Notes: generated by a model from the sequence alone, not told the origin. Positions 7,016-14,294 are shown, counted from the stretch's first letter. The stretch: DNA of 14,751 nt from Pseudomonadota bacterium (GCA_023427945.1 JAEYZR010000352.1:1-14751); one strand, 5' to 3'. Made by a program: numbers and translations.

Positions 7016-8107
7016 ATGACGGGATCCAGTAGTTCGGCATTCATCAGAGAATTGCCCTTGCCTGACATGGAAGTAGAGACACCATGTTTCGTTATTGTGG
7101 AAGAATCAATCCGGAAAAACTTGAGGGAAACGCTACGTATCGCAGGCCACCCGCATAGACTTGTCCCACACGTCAAAACGCATCGCTCACCTTGGCTCAC
7201 TCGATATCAAGTCGAACAAGGCGTGCAGGCATTCAAGACCGCGACGCCGCGAGAGGTTGCAATGGTGCTGGAGGCGGGAGCGACAGAGGCCGTCTGGGCT
7301 TATCCCACCATGAACGCCAGCGCAATCGCCCGCGTGGTGGAAACGGCCAGGGCTCACCCTCAATGCAAAGTGGTCGGGCTGGTGGATAGCGCGGCAGGTC
7401 TCACGCTGTGGCAGAACGTACTGTCCGACCGCAAGACTCCCAATGTTTTGTTAAGAGTCGACCTGGACCCGGGCATGGGACGTACCGGCATCGCGTTGGA
7501 CGCGGGGGCCATCGAGCTCGCCCTGGCGGTTCGGCAGACGGGTCTCTTTGACGGCTGGCACCTCTACGATGGCCACATCCAAAATGTCGACATGGAAATA
7601 CGTACCCAGCGGTTCGAACAGGTGCGACAGCAACTCGATACGCTATTTTTCGAAGCCGCACGGCAGCATCTGAGTTGCGACCTGATTGCTGGGGGCAGCT
7701 ATTCGTTCCCGCTTTGGGCCACGAGAAGCGATGCGCGCGTTTCGCCCGGGAGCTGGATGTACTCCAGCTCGCAGCACCAAGTCGAACTGCATGATCTGAA
7801 CTGGAATGTGGGCGCCTATGTTCTTTCCACCGTTCTCTCCGAGCGTAACGGGACGGTCACACTGGACGCAGGTTCGAAAGCGATTTCACCCGATCAGCCG
7901 ATGGAAAAGCGCTTTCACGGTGTGGAAAGAATTGTTGGGATGAAAGAAGAACACACCATTGCGATTGCCCCGCAGCTCAGGCCTGGCGACCGGGTGGCGC
8001 TAGTGCCACGCCACGCGTGCACTACCGCCTATTTATACAACAAGGCCATGGTGCTCACCGTGGAAGGACAGTGGGAGTACAGGGCTCAACTGGGGTGTGA
8101 GCGATAA
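7016..8107 (+). CDS. Fold-type III PLP enzyme, D-serine dehydratase / D-threonine aldolase family
   Basis: The 363-residue product belongs to the alanine-racemase-fold PLP family of metal-activated D-threonine aldolase, eukaryotic-type D-serine dehydratase and D-threo-3-hydroxyaspartate dehydratase. Seen: VETPCFVI (20-27), the PLP lysine K54 in VPHVKTHRSP, VDLDPGMGRTG (148-158), YDGHIQ (184-189), the phosphate-loop-like GGSYSFP (226-232), SPGSWMY (243-249) and LDAGSKA (283-289). The C-terminal metal motif is RHAC (His333-x-Cys335). H-x-C is the zinc site of D-serine dehydratase and D-hydroxyaspartate dehydratase, whereas D-threonine aldolase has H-x-D, so a dehydratase role is favoured. I chose the ATG at 7016, with GGAGA 7 nt upstream, over a TTG 22 codons earlier. 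It follows RidA by 67 bp and precedes the TRAP genes. Confidence 0.88.
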   Translation: MTGSSSSAFIRELPLPDMEVETPCFVIVEESIRKNLRETLRIAGHPHRLVPHVKTHRSPWLTRYQVEQGVQAFKTATPREVAMVLEAGATEAVWAYPTMNASAIARVVETARAHPQCKVVGLVDSAAGLTLWQNVLSDRKTPNVLLRVDLDPGMGRTGIALDAGAIELALAVRQTGLFDGWHLYDGHIQNVDMEIRTQRFEQVRQQLDTLFFEAARQHLSCDLIAGGSYSFPLWATRSDARVSPGSWMYSSSQHQVELHDLNWNVGAYVLSTVLSERNGTVTLDAGSKAISPDQPMEKRFHGVERIVGMKEEHTIAIAPQLRPGDRVALVPRHACTTAYLYNKAMVLTVEGQWEYRAQLGCER

Positions 8108-8113
8108 CGAAGA

Positions 8114-8130
8114 CGAGTCCGATGGACTCG
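8114..8130 (+). terminator. Intra-operon hairpin between the PLP-enzyme gene and the TRAP genes
   Basis: CGAGTCC (8114-8120) pairs perfectly with GGACTCG (8124-8130) around a GAT loop, starting 7 nt after the PLP-enzyme stop. There is no U-run, so it is more likely an RNA-stability or processing element, or a weak attenuator, than a full terminator. The remaining leader up to 8220 holds only the AGGGGA ribosome site of the next gene. Confidence 0.35.
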
Positions 8131-8220
8131 GCAGACCCACACATCACCGAGCCAGATAAGCGATCCGAGCGGAAAAGTTTTATCAACCACGACAGCGATG
8201 TCGATACAGCAGGGGAAAAA

Positions 8221-9276
8221 ATGAAAATCAAAACTATAGCCGTAACACTGATACTGGGCTGCGCAACCGGCTTTGCGGCAAGCGCTGATGACACCTTGGC
8301 CAAGACGCACTTCAACATCGTCGGCCATGCCAGTCCACAACCCCAGTCTGCCATTGAGCGCACTTTCTGGCACGAAACGATCCCTCAGGCATCCAAAGGC
8401 GCCGTCACGGCAAAGGTCACACCGATCGACCAGGCCGGTATGGACGACAAGGCAATGCTGCGCATGCTGCGCATGGGCATCATGGATGGTGCGGGATTTG
8501 ATGTCTCCAAGATGTCCAGTGACGATCCCCGATTCGAGGGCTGCGATCTGGCCGGCGTGGCGCAGTCGCCCGATCAGGCTCGGCAGGTATGCGAAGCCTA
8601 CCGCGAGGTCCTGGAGCGCCAGATGCGCGAGAAATGGAACACCAAGCTGCTCGCCATAGGTGCCAATCCGGCGCAGGTTCTGTGGTGCCGCGACGTGGTG
8701 ACCAGCCTGGCCGATCTGAAGGGCAAAAAGGTACGCGTATTCAGTCACGCCATGCGCGATGTGTTGGCAGGCATCGGCGCAACGGGCGTGAACATGGCTT
8801 TTCCCGAGGTCGTGCCCGCACTGAGTAGTGGAGTGATCGATTGCGCTGTGACCGGCTCTCTCACGGGCAACGTCGCCGGCTGGCCCGAGGTGGCCAAATC
8901 GGTCTTCGTTCTTCCGATGGGCTGGTCAATCAGTATCGAAGCTTTGAGTCTGCCCGTATGGAACAAGCTGCCCGCGTCGGTCCAGGCATTCATGACGCAA
9001 CAGGCCAAAGCCTACGAAGACACCAACTGGGCGGCGGTGCGACTTGGAACGCAGGAAGCCGAGAACTGCAACACCGGCAAGCAACCCTGCACACTGGGAA
9101 AACTCGCGAACGTGCAGGTCAACCATCTGAATGAAGCCGATGCCGCCCTATATCGCAAGGTGGTCGACGAGCGAGTTGTGTCGGGCTGGAAGAAACGCTG
9201 TGGTTCAGCTTGCTCGCAAGAGTGGGACAGCACGGTCGGCAAAGCTCTGGCCGGGGATAAGGGAGCCGGATCATGA
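8221..9276 (+). CDS. TRAP transporter substrate-binding protein (DctP type)
   Basis: The 351-residue precursor starts at the ATG at 8221, preceded by AGGGGA. Its first 22 residues form a signal peptide (KIK, a hydrophobic core, then an ASA-type cleavage site before DDTLAK). Residue C14 sits in ILGC, a poor lipobox. The fold is DctP-like: the segment SLADLKGKKVRVFSHAMRDVLAGIGATGVNMAFPEVVPALSSGVIDCA (162-209) carries the conserved arginine (R172), which normally binds the substrate carboxylate. It would act in the periplasm, delivering an organic acid to the Q/M membrane subunits. The mature part has eight cysteines (108, 124, 156, 208, 283, 290, 327, 331), unusual for the family. Its stop overlaps the Q-subunit start (ATGA). 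Being downstream of amino-acid genes suggests a D-amino-acid-like or keto-acid ligand; this is inference. Confidence 0.9.
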   Translation: MKIKTIAVTLILGCATGFAASADDTLAKTHFNIVGHASPQPQSAIERTFWHETIPQASKGAVTAKVTPIDQAGMDDKAMLRMLRMGIMDGAGFDVSKMSSDDPRFEGCDLAGVAQSPDQARQVCEAYREVLERQMREKWNTKLLAIGANPAQVLWCRDVVTSLADLKGKKVRVFSHAMRDVLAGIGATGVNMAFPEVVPALSSGVIDCAVTGSLTGNVAGWPEVAKSVFVLPMGWSISIEALSLPVWNKLPASVQAFMTQQAKAYEDTNWAAVRLGTQEAENCNTGKQPCTLGKLANVQVNHLNEADAALYRKVVDERVVSGWKKRCGSACSQEWDSTVGKALAGDKGAGS

Positions 9277-9863
9277 TTTGGATTCGCTCCCTGAACACGT
9301 ACGGAACGCACGTCGGTGGCGCGCTCCTGCTGCTATCCGCGCTTCTGATAGGCGCGGATGTGCTCCTGCGACGGACCTTCGCCATCACACTGGGCGGAGC
9401 CGACGAACTGGCTGGCTATTGCCTGGCGCTGGGCTCGGCGATGGGGTTCGGCGCGGCCTTGCTCGATCGCGCGCACGTACGAATCGATTCTCTGTACATG
9501 CTTTTTCCCGCTTTCATTCAACGCGTTTTCGACCTCATCGGCTTGATTCTCTTTACAACCTTTTTTGTGGTGATCACGCTGACCGGAGCCGAGTTGGCCT
9601 ATCAATCCATGGAGCTGGGGTCTCGCAGTAATTCGGCTCTGCAACTTTACCTGTTTGTCCCTCAAGCGCTCTGGGTAGTGGGTCTGACGGTATGCGTACT
9701 CACTGGTTTCGTCTTGCTCGTCACGGCGCTGAACCACATGCGACACGGCGCGCTGTCCAAAGCCGGGGCGCTTATTGGCACCAAGTCCGCTGGCGAAGAG
9801 GTTGCCGAGGAAATCCAGGACTTGCAGCGTACGACATCGACGCGGGAGGTTCACGCATCATGA
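9273..9863 (+). CDS. TRAP transporter small permease subunit (DctQ type)
   Basis: The 196-residue membrane protein has about four hydrophobic helices (roughly residues 13-31, 46-63, 84-104 and 128-150), the DctQ topology. Motifs include LGGADELAGYCLALGSAMGFGAAL and RAHVRIDSLY, where DctQ members usually have an E-L and an HVRID segment. It pairs with the M subunit in the cytoplasmic membrane for sodium-driven uptake of the substrate held by the P protein. A strong ribosome site (AAGGGAG) precedes it. The ATG overlaps the P-gene stop by 4 bp and its own stop overlaps the M-gene start by 4 bp, so all three are translationally coupled. The soluble C-terminal tail of about 40 residues is acidic and somewhat longer than usual. 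Confidence 0.93.
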   Translation: MIWIRSLNTYGTHVGGALLLLSALLIGADVLLRRTFAITLGGADELAGYCLALGSAMGFGAALLDRAHVRIDSLYMLFPAFIQRVFDLIGLILFTTFFVVITLTGAELAYQSMELGSRSNSALQLYLFVPQALWVVGLTVCVLTGFVLLVTALNHMRHGALSKAGALIGTKSAGEEVAEEIQDLQRTTSTREVHAS

Positions 9864-11146
9864 TCTGGACTGCATTGGCAATACTGCTCGGCCTTCTGAT
9901 GATGGCAGTGCCTGTTGCGGCTGGCCTGGGGTTTCTATCCCTGGGCCTGGCGCATCTCTACTCATCCTTTCCTCTTTGGAAAGCCTTGGGCGAGGTCGCC
10001 TGGACAACGTCCAACAACTTCCTGCTGGTTGCGATTCCTTACTTCATCCTGCTTGGTGAGATTCTCCTCAAGTCCGGAATGGCGGAACGCATGTATACGG
10101 CGCTGATGCGATGGATACCCGGCTTGCCCGGGGGGTTGATGCATACGAACATTCTAGGCTGCGCCTTGTTCTCGGCCACCAGCGGGTCAAGCGTGGCCAC
10201 CGCGGCCACAATCGGCACGGTAGCAATCGGCCAGATTCAGAAAGGCGGCTATTCCGAGCGCCTGTTTCTCGGCAGCCTCGCCGCGGGAGGAACACTGGGC
10301 ATCCTGCTACCCCCCTCGATCAACCTGATCATTTACGGCGTTCTGACCAATACATCGATTCCGCAGCTGTACCTGGCGGGCATTGGGCCAGGGCTGGTCC
10401 TGGTCGGACTCTTCAGCGCCGTCATCATTGTCCTGTGCCTGCTCAATCCCAAACTTTCTGGCAAAAAGACAGAACGGTCGACATGGAAGGAGCGCTGGGA
10501 GGTCCTCCCGGACCTGCTGCCGCCGATCGGAATCTTCATGGCGGTGGTTGGTTCCATCTACGCGGGCTGGGCGACAGCGACCGAGGCAGCTGCGCTGGGC
10601 GTCATTGCAGCACTGATCTGCGCGGCATGCTATGGACGTCTCACATGGGAAGTGCTTTGGAGAGCTTGCGAAAGCACTGTGAAAACCAGTGCCATGATCA
10701 TTGCCATCATGATCGCAGCGCACTTCCTGAACGTGGTGTTGTCCTCGATTGGTCTGATGGATCAGTTGATCGTGACCCTTCAACGCCTGGATATCTCGCC
10801 TATGGAGTTGTTATTGGTCGTGGTGGTCTTCTACCTCGTGGTCGGCATGTTTCTGGAGACCCTTTCCATGATGGTATTGACCGTGCCGATCATCGCGCCC
10901 CTGCTGTTTCACGCGGGGTTCGATCCCGTCTGGACTGGCATCCTCATCGTGGTCCTGATGGAAGTCGCCCTGATCACCCCTCCGGTGGGAATGAACATAT
11001 TCGTGGTGCAAAGCCTGCGTAGCAAGGGTAATGTCATGGACATATTCATAGGCGCTTCACCCTTCGTGCTGTCGATGCTCACGCTTGTGGTACTGATCGT
11101 CTTGTGGCCAGGCATCGTGCTCTGGTTACCAGCAGTGGGCCGCTAG
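9860..11146 (+). CDS. TRAP transporter large permease subunit (DctM type)
   Basis: The 428-residue protein has the normal DctM length with about 11-12 hydrophobic segments. Seen: an N-terminal MIWTALAILLGLLMMAVPVA, NFLLVAIPYFILLGEILLKSGMAERMY, FSATSGSSVATAATIGTVA with the small-residue stretch that forms part of the transport core, GTLGILLPPSINLIIYG, and TEAAALGVI. A second-half repeat (VGMFLETLSMMVLTVPI, ITPPVGMNIFVVQSL) completes the fold. I chose the ATG at 9860, which overlaps the Q stop (ATGA) with GGAGG upstream; an earlier in-frame start would run far into the Q gene. It is the last gene of the plus-strand cluster and faces the convergent alpha/beta hydrolase gene. Confidence 0.95.
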   Translation: MIWTALAILLGLLMMAVPVAAGLGFLSLGLAHLYSSFPLWKALGEVAWTTSNNFLLVAIPYFILLGEILLKSGMAERMYTALMRWIPGLPGGLMHTNILGCALFSATSGSSVATAATIGTVAIGQIQKGGYSERLFLGSLAAGGTLGILLPPSINLIIYGVLTNTSIPQLYLAGIGPGLVLVGLFSAVIIVLCLLNPKLSGKKTERSTWKERWEVLPDLLPPIGIFMAVVGSIYAGWATATEAAALGVIAALICAACYGRLTWEVLWRACESTVKTSAMIIAIMIAAHFLNVVLSSIGLMDQLIVTLQRLDISPMELLLVVVVFYLVVGMFLETLSMMVLTVPIIAPLLFHAGFDPVWTGILIVVLMEVALITPPVGMNIFVVQSLRSKGNVMDIFIGASPFVLSMLTLVVLIVLWPGIVLWLPAVGR

Positions 11147-11169
11147 CACTCGCCGCATCAACCCCTGGC

Positions 11170-11216
11170 TGGCCTCGTCGAAGTTCGGAGACGAGGCCAA
11201 TCGAGTGGCCTCGATT
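11170..11216. terminator. Tandem stem-loops between the TRAP operon and the convergent hydrolase gene
   Basis: The first hairpin has 10-bp arms, TGGCCTCGTC (11170-11179) and GACGAGGCCA (11190-11199), around a 10-nt loop. The second abuts it: AATCGAG (11199-11205) and CTCGATT (11210-11216) around TGGC. Sitting 24 bp after the dctM stop in a 78-bp convergent gap, they probably end transcription from both sides. U-runs are absent on both strands, so the intrinsic mechanism is uncertain. Confidence 0.5.
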
Positions 11217-11224
11217 CCATCCAA

Positions 11225-12106
11225 TCAATCCAGGAACGTCATGAGTTGATCGATCAGGTAGTCGGGAGCCTCTTCAGGCACATAGTGTCCGCAAGGGGCC
11301 ACAACGCCGGTCACGTTGTCAGCCACCTGCGACATCATTTGTCCCATCATCGCCCCAAGGGCTGCTTCACCTCCCATCGCGAGTATGGGCAGGGTCAGGC
11401 GCGCACGCGCATGCTGCTGATTGTGCTCCATGTCCTCAAAAAGAGCGCGATAGTAGTTCGCGCCCGCCCGCCAACCACCCATCGCGCCGTAGCATCGAAC
11501 GTATTCATCCAGCGCGTTCGGTTCGAGCCACTGAACGTTGGCGCTCTTGGAGTGATAAAGCCAGGACAGGAATTCGCGCTCGCGTCCCGTGATCAAGGTT
11601 TCAGCGAGATCGGGCATGGCGAAAAAAAAGAAATGCCAGTTCTTGCTGATCCGCTGACGCTCGAAAGCGTATGCCTCCTTGGGAACAATTCCGGGCACGG
11701 TCGCGTCGATCAAAACCAGCTTCTCGACCTGCTCCGGATAAAGGCTGGCGTAGGGATATCCGATCCACACTCCGATATCGTGGCCAATGAAATGGAACTT
11801 GTCCCAGCCCAGGAACCGCGTGAACTCGTGCAAACGTTTCGCCACGGAGTTCGTATCGTATCCACCATAGGGCTTATCGGAATCGCCAAGCCCGGGGGGA
11901 TCGACAGCAACTACCGTATATTTTTTTGCAAGGGCAGGCATGATCTTGCGCCATGCATACCAGGTCTGTGGCCAGCCAGGCACCAGCAACAACGGCGCCC
12001 CCTGACCGCCGATGACATAATGCAGGCGGTCACCGGCAGGACCTTGCATCCGGTGTTCAAAAATATCGTCGAACGCTGCAGACTCCAGTTGGAGATCCTT
12101 AGTCAT
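11225..12106 (-). CDS. Alpha/beta hydrolase (epoxide hydrolase / haloacetate dehalogenase-like)
   Basis: The 293-residue protein has a full alpha/beta-hydrolase fold with an Asp nucleophile, as in epoxide hydrolases and haloalkanoate dehalogenases. Seen: LLLVPGWPQTW (39-49; oxyanion loop HGxP with His replaced by Pro43), VVAVDPPGLGDSDKP (65-79), nucleophile elbow FIGHDIGVWIGY (D110), VLIDATVPGI (D134, candidate acid) and PCGHYVPEEAP (H274). The spacing D110/D134 equals that known for the fluoroacetate dehalogenase RPA1163, but the two arginines after its nucleophile are absent (I111, W114), so fluoroacetate is unlikely. Lid residues include NWHFFFF and NYYRALFED. The ATG at 12106 has GGGAG 7 nt upstream; a longer start would run into the divergent LysR. 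No signal peptide is present. Substrate unknown. Confidence 0.88.
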   Translation of the reverse strand: MTKDLQLESAAFDDIFEHRMQGPAGDRLHYVIGGQGAPLLLVPGWPQTWYAWRKIMPALAKKYTVVAVDPPGLGDSDKPYGGYDTNSVAKRLHEFTRFLGWDKFHFIGHDIGVWIGYPYASLYPEQVEKLVLIDATVPGIVPKEAYAFERQRISKNWHFFFFAMPDLAETLITGREREFLSWLYHSKSANVQWLEPNALDEYVRCYGAMGGWRAGANYYRALFEDMEHNQQHARARLTLPILAMGGEAALGAMMGQMMSQVADNVTGVVAPCGHYVPEEAPDYLIDQLMTFLD

Positions 12107-12119
12107 TTTTCGCTCCCTG

Positions 12120-12148
12120 ACATCGTTTAAATTGTCGATGTTATCGAC
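12120..12148. promoter_or_regulatory. LysR-type T-N11-A dyad in the divergent hydrolase/LysR promoter region
   Basis: GTCGAT (12134-12139) and ATCGAC (12143-12148) form an exact inverted repeat around GTT and fit T-N11-A (T12135 to A12147). A second, overlapping repeat pairs ACATCG (12120-12125) with CGATGT (12136-12141). On the minus strand a TTGACG (12157-12152) lies just upstream as a possible -35 for the hydrolase gene, so a bound LysR protein would sit between -35 and -10. The likely binder is the LysR protein at 12217-13125. Confidence 0.55.
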
Positions 12149-12216
12149 CAACGTCAAAAAGAAAATTAAGGTCGTCGTTATATCTCCTATCACCGGCAAT
12201 GATGAATGGACGCCCT

Positions 12217-13125
12217 ATGGATCTAGACCTCAAGACACTGGCTATTTTTGTAAAGGTGTCCGAACTGCGTAGTTTTGTCCGCGCTGCCGAAGCGCTGGAA
12301 ATCACGCAGTCAGGTGTCAGCAACGCCATCAAGCGACTCGAAGCCCAACTAGGCGTCGGGCTGCTGCTGCGGACGACTCGCAGTGTCAAACTGACGGAGG
12401 ATGGCGAAGCCTTTTTCCATCGATGCAAACAAGTCATCGAAGACCTGGAGGACGCCAAAGAAGTCCTCATGCGCACACGGCACCAGCCGGCCGGGACACT
12501 GAGAGTCAGCCTGCCTGCTTCGTTCGGACGCAGCATCATCGTCCCGCTGCTGGGCGCGTTTCAGGCGCAGAACAAAAATATAGCGGTCGCGATCAGCATC
12601 ACCGATCGCTACGTCCATTTGGTCGAGGAAGGTGTAGACGTCGCACTCAGGTTCGGTGCGCTGGACGATTCGAGCCTTGTTTCAAGAAAGCTTGTCAGTG
12701 TGCACCGACGTATCATCGCGGCCCCCTCGTACCTCGTCGAATATGGCACGCCTCACACCATCGAAGATCTGGCACGGCACAACTGCCTGCCGCTTATTTA
12801 CCACGAGACAGATCGGATCCGACCATGGACGTTTCTGCAGGGCGGGGAGTCACGCCACTTTTCTCCCAAGGGCTCGATGACATTCAATGACGGCCACTCG
12901 CTGCACACCGCAGTATGCGCAGGCATCGGACTGGGACAGATTCACGACTACTATGTCGATGCCGAAATTGACGCAGGAACGCTGGTGCCTCTACTCGAAA
13001 GCTTCGAACCGCAAGCGGACGTGATTTCGATTGTTTATCCCAAGGCCAGCCATCTTTCACCACGAGTCAGGGCTTTTGTTGATTTCCTGGTCGAAGCATG
13101 CGGCTCCAGCCAGATTGGAAGGTAA
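12217..13125 (+). CDS. LysR family transcriptional regulator, divergent from the alpha/beta hydrolase
   Basis: The 302-residue protein starts at the ATG at 12217, six bases after a GGA; ATGs at 12199 and 12202 lack a ribosome site but remain possible. The DNA-binding domain is MDLDLKTLAIFVKVSELRSFVRAAEALEITQSGVSNAIKRLEAQLG, followed by LLLRTTRSVKLTEDG. The effector domain contains VEEGVDVALRFGALDDSSLVSRKL and VCAGIGLGQIHDYYVDAEIDAGTLVPLL, typical of the LysR branch related to CrgA/AaeR-type regulators. The head-to-head arrangement with the hydrolase and the dyad between them make it the probable regulator of that enzyme. It converges on the next LysR gene with only 4 bp between the stop codons. 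Confidence 0.92.
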   Translation: MDLDLKTLAIFVKVSELRSFVRAAEALEITQSGVSNAIKRLEAQLGVGLLLRTTRSVKLTEDGEAFFHRCKQVIEDLEDAKEVLMRTRHQPAGTLRVSLPASFGRSIIVPLLGAFQAQNKNIAVAISITDRYVHLVEEGVDVALRFGALDDSSLVSRKLVSVHRRIIAAPSYLVEYGTPHTIEDLARHNCLPLIYHETDRIRPWTFLQGGESRHFSPKGSMTFNDGHSLHTAVCAGIGLGQIHDYYVDAEIDAGTLVPLLESFEPQADVISIVYPKASHLSPRVRAFVDFLVEACGSSQIGR

Positions 13126-13129
13126 GTCG

Positions 13130-14023
13130 CTAGCGTGTCAGGCCCGCGGCAAGAAACACCGTTCCCGCCAACTCGGCAATGTCCTCGAACACCCTGGTAT
13201 CGCCCATGATCGGAAAGGAAGCATAGATAGGCAGGGGCGGAACCGGGCGAGTGACATTCAGCAGCTCGATGATGCCATCGTCCAGTTCACGCTGCACGAT
13301 GGCTCGCGGCAGAATCGCGATCGCGATGCCCGCCACCACCATCTTCAAAATCACCGCCAGCGAGTTGCAGGTGTTCATGCTGGGCGGCGAGACGCGCGAA
13401 CTGGCAAACCAGGCCATGGTCAGCGCGTGCGAGGACGATGGCGCGGGCACGCTCAGGATCGGCAGGCGCGCCAGCTCCTCGGGGCTGAACACCCCTTGAT
13501 GCCTGAGCTTGCCCTTGGCGCTGACCCAGCACATGTCCGAATCGCCCAGCAGGACGTCACGCACCTGCGCGTGCTCGCTGGGATTGGTCAGGAGCGCGAA
13601 GTCCAGCCCGCCCGCATTGATGCGGCTGCGCAGCATCGAACCCACGTCGATGGTGAGCTCGATATTCAGATCGGGATAACGCTCGCCCAGCTTCGCCAGG
13701 AACCTGCCCAGTCCGGACAGCGCCGCCGACTCATTCGAACCGATACGCAGCAGCCCGCGCAGGGGCATGGCGTCATCGGTCAGGATGTTGTCGGCAAGAT
13801 CCAGCAGCGTCTCGGCCTTTTTCAGCAAGGCCAGGCCCTTGGGGGTCAACTCGGTGCCCTGGGCGTGACGCTCGAACAATTTGTAGCCGACCGTGGACTC
13901 CAGCTCATGGATTCGGGCGGAGATCGTCGGCTGCGCAAGATGCTGCTGGCGAGACGCGGCATGCAGGCTTTTCAGCCGTGCAACCCAATAAAACGTCTCT
14001 ATCTGACTTAGGGAAAGCTTCAT
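13130..14023 (-). CDS. LysR family transcriptional regulator, divergent from the DUF1445 gene
   Basis: The 297-residue LysR protein opens with MKLSLSQIETFYWVARLKSLHAAS, QQHLAQPTISARIHELESTVGYKLFERHAQGTELTPKG (helix-turn-helix and wing, about residues 1-65) and continues into a standard effector domain, including VVAGIAIAILPRAIVQRELDDG. The ribosome site before the ATG at 14023 is weak. It is transcribed away from the putative hydro-lyase gene at 14447, across a dyad-rich 423-bp region, and is its most likely regulator. Codon use in this gene looks more GC-biased than in the neighbouring LysR. It shares no obvious effector motif with the other three LysR proteins here. Confidence 0.93.
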   Translation of the reverse strand: MKLSLSQIETFYWVARLKSLHAASRQQHLAQPTISARIHELESTVGYKLFERHAQGTELTPKGLALLKKAETLLDLADNILTDDAMPLRGLLRIGSNESAALSGLGRFLAKLGERYPDLNIELTIDVGSMLRSRINAGGLDFALLTNPSEHAQVRDVLLGDSDMCWVSAKGKLRHQGVFSPEELARLPILSVPAPSSSHALTMAWFASSRVSPPSMNTCNSLAVILKMVVAGIAIAILPRAIVQRELDDGIIELLNVTRPVPPLPIYASFPIMGDTRVFEDIAELAGTVFLAAGLTR

Positions 14024-14226
14024 GATAGAAATTGACGCTGTGCGGCTCCGAAATTTCGATTACCACTTCATTGAAACATGGATATAGCATTGCCCCCACA
14101 AATCGCATCAAGCGATAAACGTGTCATGGTCACACCGGTGGGCTCCTCGGAGCCTGGACGAGGTGGCCGGCACACATAAAAACCAGGGAAAAAATGATTT
14201 CAGCGCGGATCGGCATAGTTCTCCCG

Positions 14227-14246
14227 TTGACCAGTACATGGGTCAA
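14227..14246. promoter_or_regulatory. TTGACC-N8-GGTCAA inverted repeat, candidate operator
   Basis: The 6-bp arms TTGACC (14227-14232) and GGTCAA (14241-14246) are exact reverse complements with an 8-bp spacer, a total of two helical turns. It lies about 200 bp before the DUF1445 gene. The left arm also resembles a -35 element, but no matching -10 follows at 16-18 bp. Confidence 0.35.
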
Positions 14247-14294
14247 ACCGGATCTCGAGTGGGTGCTTTTACAAGAGGCCACCGCGCACAGCAT

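Noticed and set aside
8254..8264. ILGC in the TRAP P-protein signal peptide as a lipobox
   Set aside because: Leucine at the -2 position is a poor fit, and an ASA cleavage site follows eight residues later, so signal peptidase I is more likely.
9692..9859. Upstream extension of the TRAP M subunit
   Set aside because: It lies within the Q-subunit gene in another frame; the ATG at 9860 has the typical ATGA overlap and a ribosome site, and starts with a membrane helix.
11246..12130. Long plus-strand frame (294 codons) opposite the alpha/beta hydrolase gene
   Set aside because: It mirrors the hydrolase gene and has no recognisable domain; the minus-strand product has a full catalytic set.
13031..14011. 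Plus-strand frame of 326 codons opposite the last LysR gene
   Set aside because: Product is low in structure and rich in Arg, Gln and His, an antisense shadow of the LysR coding strand.
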